This document shows positions 1 to 6,214 of a stretch of DNA of 6,214 nt, one piece after another. The notes beneath the pieces were generated by a model. The model worked only from the letters and a program-made list of their open reading frames with translations. It was not told where the DNA came from and did no database searches. The stretch spans positions 1-6,214 of the forward strand of contig VGQR01000127.1 in the NCBI GenBank assembly GCA_016882345.1, in the 5' to 3' direction. The translations under genes and the position numbers were made by a program. Positions within the stretch are counted from its first letter, which is position 1; each line of letters starts with the position of its first letter. The DNA is from Cyanobacteria bacterium K_DeepCast_35m_m2_023 (GTDB lineage Bacteria; Cyanobacteriota; Cyanobacteriia; PCC-6307; Cyanobiaceae).

Positions 1-872
1 ACCGGACTGGTGTAAAGATGCTGCTCTAACAGTTGCAGCAGTTCCTCGACCTTGCGGGGATTTTCCACCAGCTGGGCCGAGATGTTGGCCGACAACAGCA
101 GTTGCTGGGGTGCTGCAACGGCTGCCGCCGCCAGTCGCGGGGCGGCGTCGAGGGCGCTGGCGAGGCTGATCAGATCGACATCGGCGCTAATGCCAGCCTC
201 GACGGTCTGCGCCAGATAGCGGCTCGGCTCCACGAGCGAGCCACCATCCTGTTGCCAGCGCGACAGGCACTCAAAGCCAATCGGCGCACCATCGCTGAGC
301 CGGACGATGGGCTGCAGATGCACCGTCAGTTCCCGGCGTTCGATGGCCCGGTGCAGGGCCGCTTCGTGCTCGTAGCTCTCGCGGCCGTGCTGGTTCAGGT
401 CATCGCTGGCGACAGAGACCTGATTGCCGGGGCGCGTTTCGGCCCGCTGGCAGGCGAGATGGGCGCGACTGAGCAGCTGGTGGCTGTCTAGGTTGGCGTT
501 GGTACTGGCGAAAGCCGCCCCGATCGCCATGGTCAACAGCAGCGGCGGTTGGGTGCTGGTGTTCGTGGACTGCCCATGGGCGGCGCAGCGATGGGCGAGC
601 TGTTCGACACTTCTGATGTCGAGTGCATTCGCCACGACCACTGCAACGGTGGCCGCGTCGAGGCGAGTCAGCTGAGCCGCATCGGTGCAGACCGCCTGCA
701 GAACCTCCATCCCAGCCGTGATCAGCTGTTCGGCGATGGCATTGCCGTAGAGCGCTGCCAGACGGCCGTAATTCCTGAATTTGCAAACCAGCAGTCCTTG
801 ACTCTGCTGCGCTGCGCTGAGCCGCTCGATGCTGCTCAGAACCTCACGCTGGCTGGAGTCGCAGGGATGCAA
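1..872 (-). CDS. Degenerate GGDEF plus EAL domain protein (3' end outside window)
   Basis: Probable cyclic di-GMP effector or phosphodiesterase; 290 codons are visible and the end lies beyond position 1. Residues about 5-155 follow a GGDEF fold (YGNAIAEQLI matches the YGH..GD..L helix). However, the GGDEF signature is replaced by DAATV (residues 72-76, after R70-L71) and the expected metal aspartate is about K31, so cyclase activity is unlikely. The EAL domain begins near residue 170: VHLQPIV (184-190), the EAL motif as E201-C202-L203 followed by SRW, and SANIS (261-265) with the family's metal-binding Asn as N263. The later DDFG and E-x-T segments are outside the window, so catalysis cannot be judged. 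No sensor or membrane domain precedes GGDEF. The start is uncertain: an in-frame TAA lies at 897-899 and the first plausible start is TTG at 872, with TTGAGGG 16 nt upstream, an over-long spacing. The next in-frame ATG (about 710) would cut into GGDEF. It lies 33 nt after the transglutaminase gene on the same strand, so co-transcription is plausible. Confidence 0.82.
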   Translation of the reverse strand, partial: MHPCDSSQREVLSSIERLSAAQQSQGLLVCKFRNYGRLAALYGNAIAEQLITAGMEVLQAVCTDAAQLTRLDAATVAVVVANALDIRSVEQLAHRCAAHGQSTNTSTQPPLLLTMAIGAAFASTNANLDSHQLLSRAHLACQRAETRPGNQVSVASDDLNQHGRESYEHEAALHRAIERRELTVHLQPIVRLSDGAPIGFECLSRWQQDGGSLVEPSRYLAQTVEAGISADVDLISLASALDAAPRLAAAAVAAPQQLLLSANISAQLVENPRKVEELLQLLEQHLYTSP

Positions 873-905
873 GGACGACCGGCACCGACCCTCAAGTTAG
901 CCGTG

Positions 906-1775
906 TCAGGCCGGGCAGGCCTCGAAGATTTCGGCATCGATCGACCACGCGAAGCTGCTTTCCACCCCAGGCGGACCCGAGAAGCTGCCGGTGATGGCCG
1001 CCGTCAGATCCGGCTTCGACGAGGTGGCCAAGGTGATGTAGCGGTCATCGGTGATCCCTTTGCCGCTGGGATCAAAACCCCGCCATCCCGCACCCGGCAG
1101 GTACACCTCGGCCCAGGCATGCAGGTCGTAGCGCTCGGGTTTGGGGTCCACCAGGTGGTAGCCGCTGACGAAGCGCGCGGGCAGGCCGACGCAGCGGCAG
1201 GCCTCCACCATCAGCATCGCCAGGTCGCGGCACGAGCCCACCCGCTCCTTGAGCGTGCGCCCGGCGGGCCAGGCCGGACCGATGTGGCGCTGGGTGTACT
1301 TGACCCGGTCCTGAATGATCTCCACCAGTTGCTGCAGGAACGTCAGGCAGCGTTGATCGCTGCCCATCAGCGCCTCCTGGGCCACATCCACGGCGGCAGG
1401 ATCGTGCTGGCCATTGGGCAGCCAACCCTGCAGCGAACCCATCAGATCACCGTTCAGCCGGCCCACCGGGTAGGGGAGCTGGGGCTCGTTGTCTTCCAGG
1501 CAGGCCTGCAGCAGCGGCGCGGTCTGGGTTTCCACCTCGCTGATGGCCTTGATCGTGAACAGATCGGTCTCGCCGCTGAACCGACCCCGCAGGAGCTCAT
1601 CGCCGCTGGCCGCCAGTAGCGGGTAAAGCCGCGAAGGATCTGGCGCGATCTCCAGCTTGAAGGCGATCAGGTGCTGAAAGCCATGGCCCCGCGGTTTGAG
1701 GCAGAAGCGATGGGGGCCCAGCAGCACCGGTGCGCTGTAGCGGTAGGTGAAGGAGTGGGTTACGCGAGCGCGCAT
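906..1775 (-). CDS. Transglutaminase-like cysteine protein of the ATP-grasp/alpha-E cassette
   Basis: 289-residue protein of the bacterial transglutaminase-like family (COG1305 type), which includes cysteine proteases, amidases and acyl-transfer enzymes; the substrate is unknown. The N-terminal beta domain (about 2-85) opens with the characteristic THSFTYRYSAPVLLGPHR segment. The papain-like core (about 145-245) keeps the full triad: C182 in GSCRDLA, H219 in DLHAWAEVYLP and D235 in GFDPSGKG. The length is normal for the family. I see no signal peptide or membrane segment, so it is likely cytoplasmic. The ATG lies inside the end of the alpha-E gene (16-nt overlap, different frame) and lacks a clear ribosome binding site, which suggests translational coupling. 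In this cassette the enzyme is thought to trim, hydrolyse or transfer the product of the ATP-grasp partner; that is inference. The gene ends with TGA, followed two codons later by an in-frame TAA. Confidence 0.93.
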   Translation of the reverse strand: MRARVTHSFTYRYSAPVLLGPHRFCLKPRGHGFQHLIAFKLEIAPDPSRLYPLLAASGDELLRGRFSGETDLFTIKAISEVETQTAPLLQACLEDNEPQLPYPVGRLNGDLMGSLQGWLPNGQHDPAAVDVAQEALMGSDQRCLTFLQQLVEIIQDRVKYTQRHIGPAWPAGRTLKERVGSCRDLAMLMVEACRCVGLPARFVSGYHLVDPKPERYDLHAWAEVYLPGAGWRGFDPSGKGITDDRYITLATSSKPDLTAAITGSFSGPPGVESSFAWSIDAEIFEACPA

Positions 1776-2746
1776 GCCGGGTACGGATCGAGGGGTACCG
1801 CATTGCTGGCCACGAAGTATCTCCTTTCGATCAGCCCGTGAAGCGTGTTGAGGTCAGTTTGCAGCGCATCGATGGATTCGTGCAGCCCGCCGGCGATCAG
1901 GTCGTCGATGCGGGTGTAACTCCAGCGCGCCAGGGTGAGGCCCGCCAGGCATTCGAGTTCATCGGGCGCCCCTGGGACGGCACTGCCGCGGATGATGCCC
2001 AGGGTCTCGTTGATGCGCTCGAGGCAGTAGCGCACCGAGCGGGGGAAGATCGGGTCGAGCAACAGAAAGGCCGCCACCGCCTTCGGTTCGATCGCCTGCT
2101 GACGCGCTTGTCTGAACATCTGGTAGGCCCCGGCGCTGCGCAACAGCGAAATCCACTGCAGTTCATCCAGCACGCCGCCCACCTCGTCGGGGGAGGGCAG
2201 CAGCAGAAAGTATTTGACGTCGAGGATGCGCGTGGTCTTGTCGGCGCGCTCGATCAACCGGCCCAGGCGGCTGAACTGCCAGGACAGATCGCGGCTCAAG
2301 GTGGCGTCGGTGATGCCATAGAAGAGCTGGCACGACCGGCGGATCTCGCGCAGCTGCTCCTGGGGGGGGAGCTGCCAGAAACTGTCGTTGTCGTCCTGCA
2401 GGCTCCAATACATGCCATTGATCTGCTCCCACATTTCGGTGGTGACCACCTCGCGGATCTGACGCGCGTTCTCGCGGGCAATGGCGACGCAGTTGACGAT
2501 GCTGTTGGGGTTGTCCGACTCGCTGACCAGAAAGCGCACCACCGCCTCGGGACTGCTGTCGGTGTAAAGCTCATCAAACAGGTCCCGATCGCCGCTGGCA
2601 TCGATCAACGGCAACCAGGGTTCAGCGCTGCCCGGCGGGCAGTCGAGGGCCATCGCCTCGCTGACCTCCACGAAGCGTGAGAGGTTCTCCGCCCGCTCGA
2701 CATAGCGGTTGATCCAGTAGAGCGAATCGGCGACGCGGCTCAGCAT
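1760..2746 (-). CDS. Alpha-E domain protein (DUF403 / COG2307 family)
   Basis: 328-residue, mostly alpha-helical protein of the alpha-E family, of unknown biochemical role. It is nearly always encoded beside a circularly permuted ATP-grasp protein, as here. Diagnostic segments are the N-terminus MLSRVADSLYWINRYVERAE, NCVAIARENARQIREVVTTE (85-104), FSRLGRLIERADKTTRIL (158-175), LLLDPIFPRSVRYCL (228-242) and LIERRYF near the C-terminus (305-311). Residues 12-24 and 161-173 look like two copies of one motif, [IL]-x-R-x-[VI]-E-R-A-[ED]-x-x-[ST]-R. There is no signal peptide or membrane segment. The length is typical for the family. The ATG overlaps the end of the ATP-grasp gene by 7 nt (ATGCTGA) and has the best ribosome binding site in the window. 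An eight-C run in the mRNA (2369-2362) encodes Leu-Pro-Pro near residue 127 and leaves the frame intact. A role as scaffold or substrate-presenting partner of the ATP-grasp enzyme is inference. Confidence 0.94.
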   Translation of the reverse strand: MLSRVADSLYWINRYVERAENLSRFVEVSEAMALDCPPGSAEPWLPLIDASGDRDLFDELYTDSSPEAVVRFLVSESDNPNSIVNCVAIARENARQIREVVTTEMWEQINGMYWSLQDDNDSFWQLPPQEQLREIRRSCQLFYGITDATLSRDLSWQFSRLGRLIERADKTTRILDVKYFLLLPSPDEVGGVLDELQWISLLRSAGAYQMFRQARQQAIEPKAVAAFLLLDPIFPRSVRYCLERINETLGIIRGSAVPGAPDELECLAGLTLARWSYTRIDDLIAGGLHESIDALQTDLNTLHGLIERRYFVASNAVPLDPYPACALA

Positions 2747-4227
2747 GGCAGGGCCTCCTGGCGCTGCTCGGCGGCGGTTGCGGCCAGGGCGCCCGGGGTT
2801 TCATCCACGATCCAGGTGTCCTTGCAACCGCCCCCCTGGGATGAGTTGACCACCAGCGAGCCGCGCCTGAGGGCCACGCGGGTGAGGCCGCCGGGGCTGA
2901 CCCAGGCCCCTTTGCCGCGCAGCACATAGGGACGCAGATCCACGTGGCAGGGGTAGAGCTCCCCTTCGCTGAGCGACGGAACCGTGGAGAGCTCCAGGGT
3001 GGGCTGGGCGATGTAGTTGCGCGGATTGGCCTTGATTTTTTCGGCGAACGCGGCGATCTCGGCTGCGCTGGCATGGGGGCCGATCAACATGCCGTAGCCG
3101 CCGGCTTCGGCCACTGCCTTGACCACCAGTTCGCCCAGGTGCTCCAGCACATAGGCCTGATCGTCGGGCCGGGAGCACAGGTGGGTGGGCACGTTCTCGA
3201 TGATCGGCTCTTCGGCCAGGTAATAGCGGATCATGTCGGGCACGTAGGCGTAGATCAGCTTGTCGTCGGCGACACCGGTGCCCGGGGCATTGGCGATCGC
3301 CACCCGGCCGGCGCCATAGACCTCCATCAGACCCCGGACCCCCAGCATCGAGTCGCTGCGGAACACCGCTGGATCCAGGAAATCGTCATCGATGCGGCGG
3401 TAGATCACGTCCACCAGCTCCAGGCCTGCGGTGCTGCGCATCCACACCCGCTGGTCGTAACAGACCAGATCCCGTCCTTCGACCAGCTGAATGCCCATCT
3501 GCTGGGCCAGGTAGCTGTGCTCGAAGTAGGCGCTGTTGAACACCCCGGGCGACAGCAGCACCACCTTGGGGGTGTCGGTCCAGGGGGCCAGGTCGCGCAG
3601 GGTCTGCAGCAGGTGCGAGGGGTACTCGTCGATCGGTTGCACCGTGCGCCCGGCAAACAGAGACGGGAACATGCGCTTCATCACGCGCCGGTTCTCGAGG
3701 AAATAGGCCACCCCCGAGGGGCAGCGCAGGTTGTCTTCGAGCACGCGCCAGGTGCCGAGCCCGTCGCGCACCAGGTCCAGACCCGAAATGTGGCACCACT
3801 TGCCCAAGGGGGGCTTGAACCCCTGCATCTGGGGCCGCCAGCCCTGGGAGCTGAACACGTCATCGCTGGGGATCACCCCATCGGCCAGGATCCGCTGCTC
3901 GCCGTAGACATCGGCCAAAAATTGATCTATGGCTTCCAGGCGTTGGATCAGGCCTGTTTCGAGCCGCTGCCAGTCGCGTTGGCTGATCAGCCGCGGCAGC
4001 GGATCAAACGGCAGGATGCGCTCGACTCCCTTGTTGTCCGAATCGTTGAGCCGGAAGGTGGCCCCCAGCCGTTTGAGCAGCACGCCGGCAGCGGCATGGT
4101 TGCGGTTGAGCTCCTCAAGGCCGAGATCCCCCAGGGACGACAGCAGGGGTTTCAGGGCTTGCCGGGGTTCGTCGGGTGCAGTGAAGTATTCGTCATAGCC
4201 ACCGTTGGGCTGGTACTCGGTGAACAT
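2740..4227 (-). CDS. Circularly permuted type 2 ATP-grasp protein (COG2308, DUF404/DUF407)
   Basis: 495-residue putative amide or peptide ligase. ATP-grasp enzymes activate a carboxylate as acyl phosphate and join it to an amine; in this family the order of ATP-grasp subdomains is permuted and the real substrates are not known. Family segments in order: FDPLPRLIS (74-82), a region ending GWRPQM (129-134), RVLEDNLRCPSGVAYFLENR (161-180), VVLLSPG (222-228), VIYRRIDDDFLDP (274-286), IANAPGTGVADDKLIYAYVP (311-330), VVKAVAEAGGYGM (368-380, probable ATP-binding Lys370 and Gly-rich loop), YIAQPTLELSTVP (405-417), VDLRPYVL (429-436), WVSPGGLTRVAL (442-453) and LVVNSSQGGGCKDTW (458-472). All expected blocks are present, so it looks intact. 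No signal peptide or membrane segment is seen. The ATG at 4227 matches the family start (MFxEYxP-like), though no good ribosome binding site precedes it. It leads the cassette, 107 nt after ureC, and overlaps the alpha-E gene by 7 nt. Confidence 0.95.
   Translation of the reverse strand: MFTEYQPNGGYDEYFTAPDEPRQALKPLLSSLGDLGLEELNRNHAAAGVLLKRLGATFRLNDSDNKGVERILPFDPLPRLISQRDWQRLETGLIQRLEAIDQFLADVYGEQRILADGVIPSDDVFSSQGWRPQMQGFKPPLGKWCHISGLDLVRDGLGTWRVLEDNLRCPSGVAYFLENRRVMKRMFPSLFAGRTVQPIDEYPSHLLQTLRDLAPWTDTPKVVLLSPGVFNSAYFEHSYLAQQMGIQLVEGRDLVCYDQRVWMRSTAGLELVDVIYRRIDDDFLDPAVFRSDSMLGVRGLMEVYGAGRVAIANAPGTGVADDKLIYAYVPDMIRYYLAEEPIIENVPTHLCSRPDDQAYVLEHLGELVVKAVAEAGGYGMLIGPHASAAEIAAFAEKIKANPRNYIAQPTLELSTVPSLSEGELYPCHVDLRPYVLRGKGAWVSPGGLTRVALRRGSLVVNSSQGGGCKDTWIVDETPGALAATAAEQRQEALPC
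2754..2759 (-). promoter_or_regulatory. Strong ribosome binding site for the alpha-E gene
   Basis: AGGAGG on the minus strand, seven nt before the ATG at 2746. It lies inside the last codons of the ATP-grasp gene, so the alpha-E protein can be translated by new initiation as well as by coupling at the ATGCTGA overlap. It is the only near-perfect Shine-Dalgarno sequence seen before a gene in this window, which may mean that the alpha-E protein is needed in equal or greater amount than the ATP-grasp enzyme (inference). Confidence 0.75.
3293..3300. repeat. Single HIP1-type palindrome GCGATCGC
   Basis: An exact GCGATCGC octamer within the longer palindrome GGCGATCGCC (3292-3301), inside the ATP-grasp gene. 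HIP1 is a highly iterated palindrome known from many cyanobacterial genomes. I found only one exact copy; in 6.2 kb of high-GC DNA about 0.2 copies are expected by chance by my rough estimate, so it supports a cyanobacterial origin only weakly. Confidence 0.35.
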
Positions 4228-4334
4228 CGCTGCCGCGTCAACCTAGCCGTGATCCTGCAGTGACGACCTGGCCGGCACCGGTCGCCTTTGTTACCGAACA
4301 GGCGTGAGTGGAGCTGAAGTTGGTGGCCCTGCGC
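4228..4334. other. Spacer between ureC and the ATP-grasp cassette
   Basis: 107 nt with no gene, the longest non-coding gap in the window. It contains an imperfect inverted repeat, CGACC at 4264-4268 with GGTCG at 4280-4284 (11-nt loop). No T-run follows on either strand, so I do not call it a terminator. It also contains GTCGCCTTTGTTAC (4281-4294), one base from the NtcA pattern GTA-N8-TAC, and on the minus strand TAGGTT, which fits a loose -10 box. The distance between those two (35 nt) is longer than usual for NtcA-activated promoters. A separate promoter for the cassette is possible here, but I cannot show one. Confidence 0.4.
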
Positions 4335-6047
4335 TCAGAGCAGGAAGTAGCGCTGGGCCATTGGCAGCACCTCCAGCGGCTCACAGGTGAGCAGTTCGCC
4401 ATCGGCAAAGACTTCGTAGGTCTGGGGGTCCACCTCCACCTTCGGCAGGGCGGCATTGTTCTTCATGGTCGCTTTGCTGATGCCGCTGCGGGTGTTGATC
4501 ACGGGCACGCAGCGGCGCTTGAGGCCCAGCTGGCGCGGCACATCGGCTTCCAGGGCGGCCTGGCTGACAAAGGTCAGGCAGCTGTGGGTCAGGGCCTGGC
4601 CGTAGGCGGCAAACATCGGCCGGCCGTGCACCGGTCCGGGGGTGGGGATCGAGGCGTTGGCGTCGCCCATCTGCGCCCAGACGATCGAGCCGCCCTTGAT
4701 CACCAGCTCTGGTTTGACCCCGAAAAAGCCCGGTTTCCAGAGCACCAGATCGGCCAGTTTGCCCACTTCGATTGAGCCGACCTGATGGTCGATGCCATGC
4801 ACGATCGCCGGGTTGATCGTCACCTTGGCGATGTAGCGCTTGAGGCGCGTGTTGTCGTTGCGGCTCGAGTCTTCGGCCAGGGGACCGCGTTGCACCTTCA
4901 TCTTGTGGGCGGTCTGGAAGGTGCGCAGGATCACCTCGCCCACCCGCCCCATGGCCTGCGAATCGCTGGCGATGATCGAGAAGGCGCCGATGTCGTGCAG
5001 GATGTCTTCGGCGGCGATGGTTTCGCGGCGGATGCGCGATTCGGCAAAGGCCACGTCCTCCGGAATCCTCGGATCCAGGTGATGGCACACCATCAGCATG
5101 TCGAGGTGCTCCTCGAGCGTGTTGCGGGTGTAGGGCCGGGTGGGGTTGGTCGAGCTGGGCAGGACGTTGGCTTCGCCGCAGATCCGGATGATGTCGGGGG
5201 CGTGGCCACCGCCAGCCCCCTCGGTGTGGAAGGTGTGGATGGTGCGGCCGCCGATGGCGCGGATCGTGTCTTCGACGAACCCGGCCTCGTTGAGGGTGTC
5301 GCTGTGGATCGCCACCTGGATGTCGAAGCGGTCGGCCACGGTCAGGCAGCAGTCGATCGCCGCCGGGGTGGTGCCCCAGTCCTCGTGCAGCTTGAGTGTG
5401 ATCGCCCCGGCCCGGATCTGCTCTTCGAGGGCTTCGGGGGTGCTGGCGTTGCCCTTGCCGAAGAAGCCCAGGTTCACCGGCAGGCCCTCGGCCGCCTGCA
5501 GCATGCGGGCCATGTGAAACGCCCCCGGGGTGCAGGTGGTGGCGTTGGTCCCCGTGGCAGGGCCCGTGCCGCCGCCCAGCAGGGTGGTGACGCCGCTGGC
5601 CAGGGCGGTCTCCACCTGCTGGGGGCAGATGAAGTGAATGTGGGTGTCGATGCCGCCGGCGGTCACGATGTGGCCCTCGCCGGCGAGGGCTTCGGTGCCC
5701 GGACCCACCACGATCGTGACACCCTCCTGGGTGTCGGGGTTGCCCGCCTTGCCGATGGCGACGATGCGGCCGTCTGTCAGGCCGATGTCGGCCTTGACGA
5801 TGCCCCACCAGTCGAGGATCAGGGCGTTGGTGATCACGGTGTCGACCGCCCCGTCGCTGCGGGGGGTCTGGGCCTGCCCCATGCCGTCGCGAATCACCTT
5901 GCCGCCGCCGAACTTGACCTCATCGCCGTAGACGGTGAAGTCCTTCTCGACCTCGAGGATCAGCTCGGTGTCGGCCAGCCGCAAGCGGTCCCCGGTGGTG
6001 GGGCCATAGGTCTCGGCGTAGGCGCGGCGGGAGATGCGGTAGGCCAT
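4335..6047 (-). CDS. ureC: Urease subunit alpha (catalytic subunit)
   Basis: Urease (EC 3.5.1.5) hydrolyses urea to ammonia and carbamate, which decays to a second ammonia and carbonic acid. UreC carries the dinickel centre and works as a UreABC complex in the cytoplasm. The protein has 570 residues, the normal length. The full active site is visible, offset by +2 from Klebsiella numbering: H136 and H138 (THIHF), carbamylated K219 with H221 (LKLHEDWG), H248 (AIHSD), H274 ([14 protein letters not shown]), flap C321 and H322 (MVCHHLD), R338 (AESRIRRE) and D362 ([12 protein letters not shown]). The start is firm because [20 protein letters not shown] is the family N-terminus, although the mRNA just upstream is C-rich with no Shine-Dalgarno sequence. 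ureB lies 35 nt upstream on the same strand, so the two genes should form one operon. The nickel-insertion genes (ureD/E/F/G) are not in this window. Downstream is the ATP-grasp cassette instead of an accessory gene. Confidence 0.99.
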   Translation of the reverse strand: MAYRISRRAYAETYGPTTGDRLRLADTELILEVEKDFTVYGDEVKFGGGKVIRDGMGQAQTPRSDGAVDTVITNALILDWWGIVKADIGLTDGRIVAIGKAGNPDTQEGVTIVVGPGTEALAGEGHIVTAGGIDTHIHFICPQQVETALASGVTTLLGGGTGPATGTNATTCTPGAFHMARMLQAAEGLPVNLGFFGKGNASTPEALEEQIRAGAITLKLHEDWGTTPAAIDCCLTVADRFDIQVAIHSDTLNEAGFVEDTIRAIGGRTIHTFHTEGAGGGHAPDIIRICGEANVLPSSTNPTRPYTRNTLEEHLDMLMVCHHLDPRIPEDVAFAESRIRRETIAAEDILHDIGAFSIIASDSQAMGRVGEVILRTFQTAHKMKVQRGPLAEDSSRNDNTRLKRYIAKVTINPAIVHGIDHQVGSIEVGKLADLVLWKPGFFGVKPELVIKGGSIVWAQMGDANASIPTPGPVHGRPMFAAYGQALTHSCLTFVSQAALEADVPRQLGLKRRCVPVINTRSGISKATMKNNAALPKVEVDPQTYEVFADGELLTCEPLEVLPMAQRYFLL

Positions 6048-6082
6048 GGTTGCGGCAGCGGGTCGGTCGAGGGGGGGCTGGC
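6048..6082 (-). other. ureB-ureC intergenic gap with C-tract
   Basis: 35 nt between the ureB stop and the ureC ATG. The mRNA-sense strand holds a seven-C run (6077-6071) and no purine-rich ribosome binding site. ureC translation therefore probably relies on coupling to ureB or on leader-independent initiation, which is common in cyanobacteria. Confidence 0.6.
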
Positions 6083-6214
6083 TCAGTTGAGGGGGCCGTT
6101 CACCAGGCCGTTGAAGCCGAACACCCGGCGGCTGCCGGCGAACGGCACCAGCTGCACCGCCCGGCTGTCGCCCGGCTCAAAGCGGATCGCCGTGCCTGCC
6201 GGAATGTCCAGCCG
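6083..6214 (-). CDS. ureB: Urease subunit beta, C-terminal fragment (5' end outside window)
   Basis: Only the last 43 residues and the TGA stop are inside the window; the gene continues past 6214. The visible part contains [15 protein letters not shown], then [20 protein letters not shown] and the end PLN. This is the well-conserved end of the UreB beta-barrel (family pattern: IPAGTAVRFEPGx..V.LV.xxGx[10 protein letters not shown]). UreB is a structural, non-catalytic subunit that packs against UreC near the active-site flap. It sits directly upstream of ureC on the same strand, the usual ureA-ureB-ureC order. The truncation is due to the window edge, not to damage. Confidence 0.97.
   Translation of the reverse strand, partial: RLDIPAGTAIRFEPGDSRAVQLVPFAGSRRVFGFNGLVNGPLN

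Noticed and set aside
33..491. A 152-codon open frame on the plus strand near the window start
   Set aside because: The minus strand over the same bases encodes a clear EAL domain; this frame is its mirror.
549..1619. A 356-codon open frame on the plus strand
   Set aside because: It runs opposite both the transglutaminase and the EAL genes, crosses their boundary and matches no family; it is an antisense shadow.
1838..2680. A 280-codon open frame on the plus strand
   Set aside because: It lies opposite the alpha-E gene and its sequence is low in recognisable motifs, as expected for an antisense shadow.
2944..4263. A 439-codon open frame on the plus strand
   Set aside because: It lies opposite the clearly recognised ATP-grasp gene, shows no family motif and has the His/Gln/Gly-rich composition of an antisense shadow in high-GC DNA.
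4264..4284. Inverted repeat as a Rho-independent terminator after ureC
   Set aside because: The stem is only five base pairs with an 11-nt loop, and no T-run follows on either strand.
4381..5808. A 475-codon open frame on the minus strand, out of phase with ureC
   Set aside because: It is Arg/His/Gly/Pro-rich with no domain, and ureC is certain in the other frame over the same bases.

Overview
The window most likely comes from a high-GC picocyanobacterium of the Synechococcus/Cyanobium type. The main basis is the urease alpha subunit. Its N-terminus, active-site segments and C-terminus (ending AQRYFLL) read like picocyanobacterial UreC as I know that family. The high GC content and the poor Shine-Dalgarno signals in front of most starts fit too. 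This assignment is from recognition of the family, not from a database search.

All six genes read on the minus strand, so the biological order runs from the high coordinates down. First comes the tail of ureB (urease beta subunit, cut by the window edge at 6214), then a complete ureC (6047-4335). After a 107-nt spacer follow three tightly packed genes. These are a circularly permuted ATP-grasp enzyme (4227-2740), an alpha-E domain protein (2746-1760) and a transglutaminase-like cysteine protein (1775-906). The ATP-grasp and alpha-E genes overlap by 7 nt, and the alpha-E and transglutaminase genes by 16 nt. Thirty-three nt later begins a protein with a degenerate GGDEF domain and an EAL domain, which runs off the window at position 1.

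Urease splits urea into ammonia and carbonic acid and is the well-understood part of the window. The ATP-grasp / alpha-E / transglutaminase trio is a widely conserved bacterial cassette. Comparative genomics predicts that it forms, and perhaps processes, a peptide or amide-linked compound, but the product is not known to me. The EAL protein probably binds or hydrolyses cyclic di-GMP; its GGDEF half has lost the synthase residues.

I see no RNA gene, mobile element, CRISPR array or convincing terminator, and no plus-strand gene. The long open frames opposite or out of phase with the genes are high-GC shadows. The best candidate for undescribed biology is the three-gene cassette, followed by the EAL protein with its worn GGDEF domain and unclear start.
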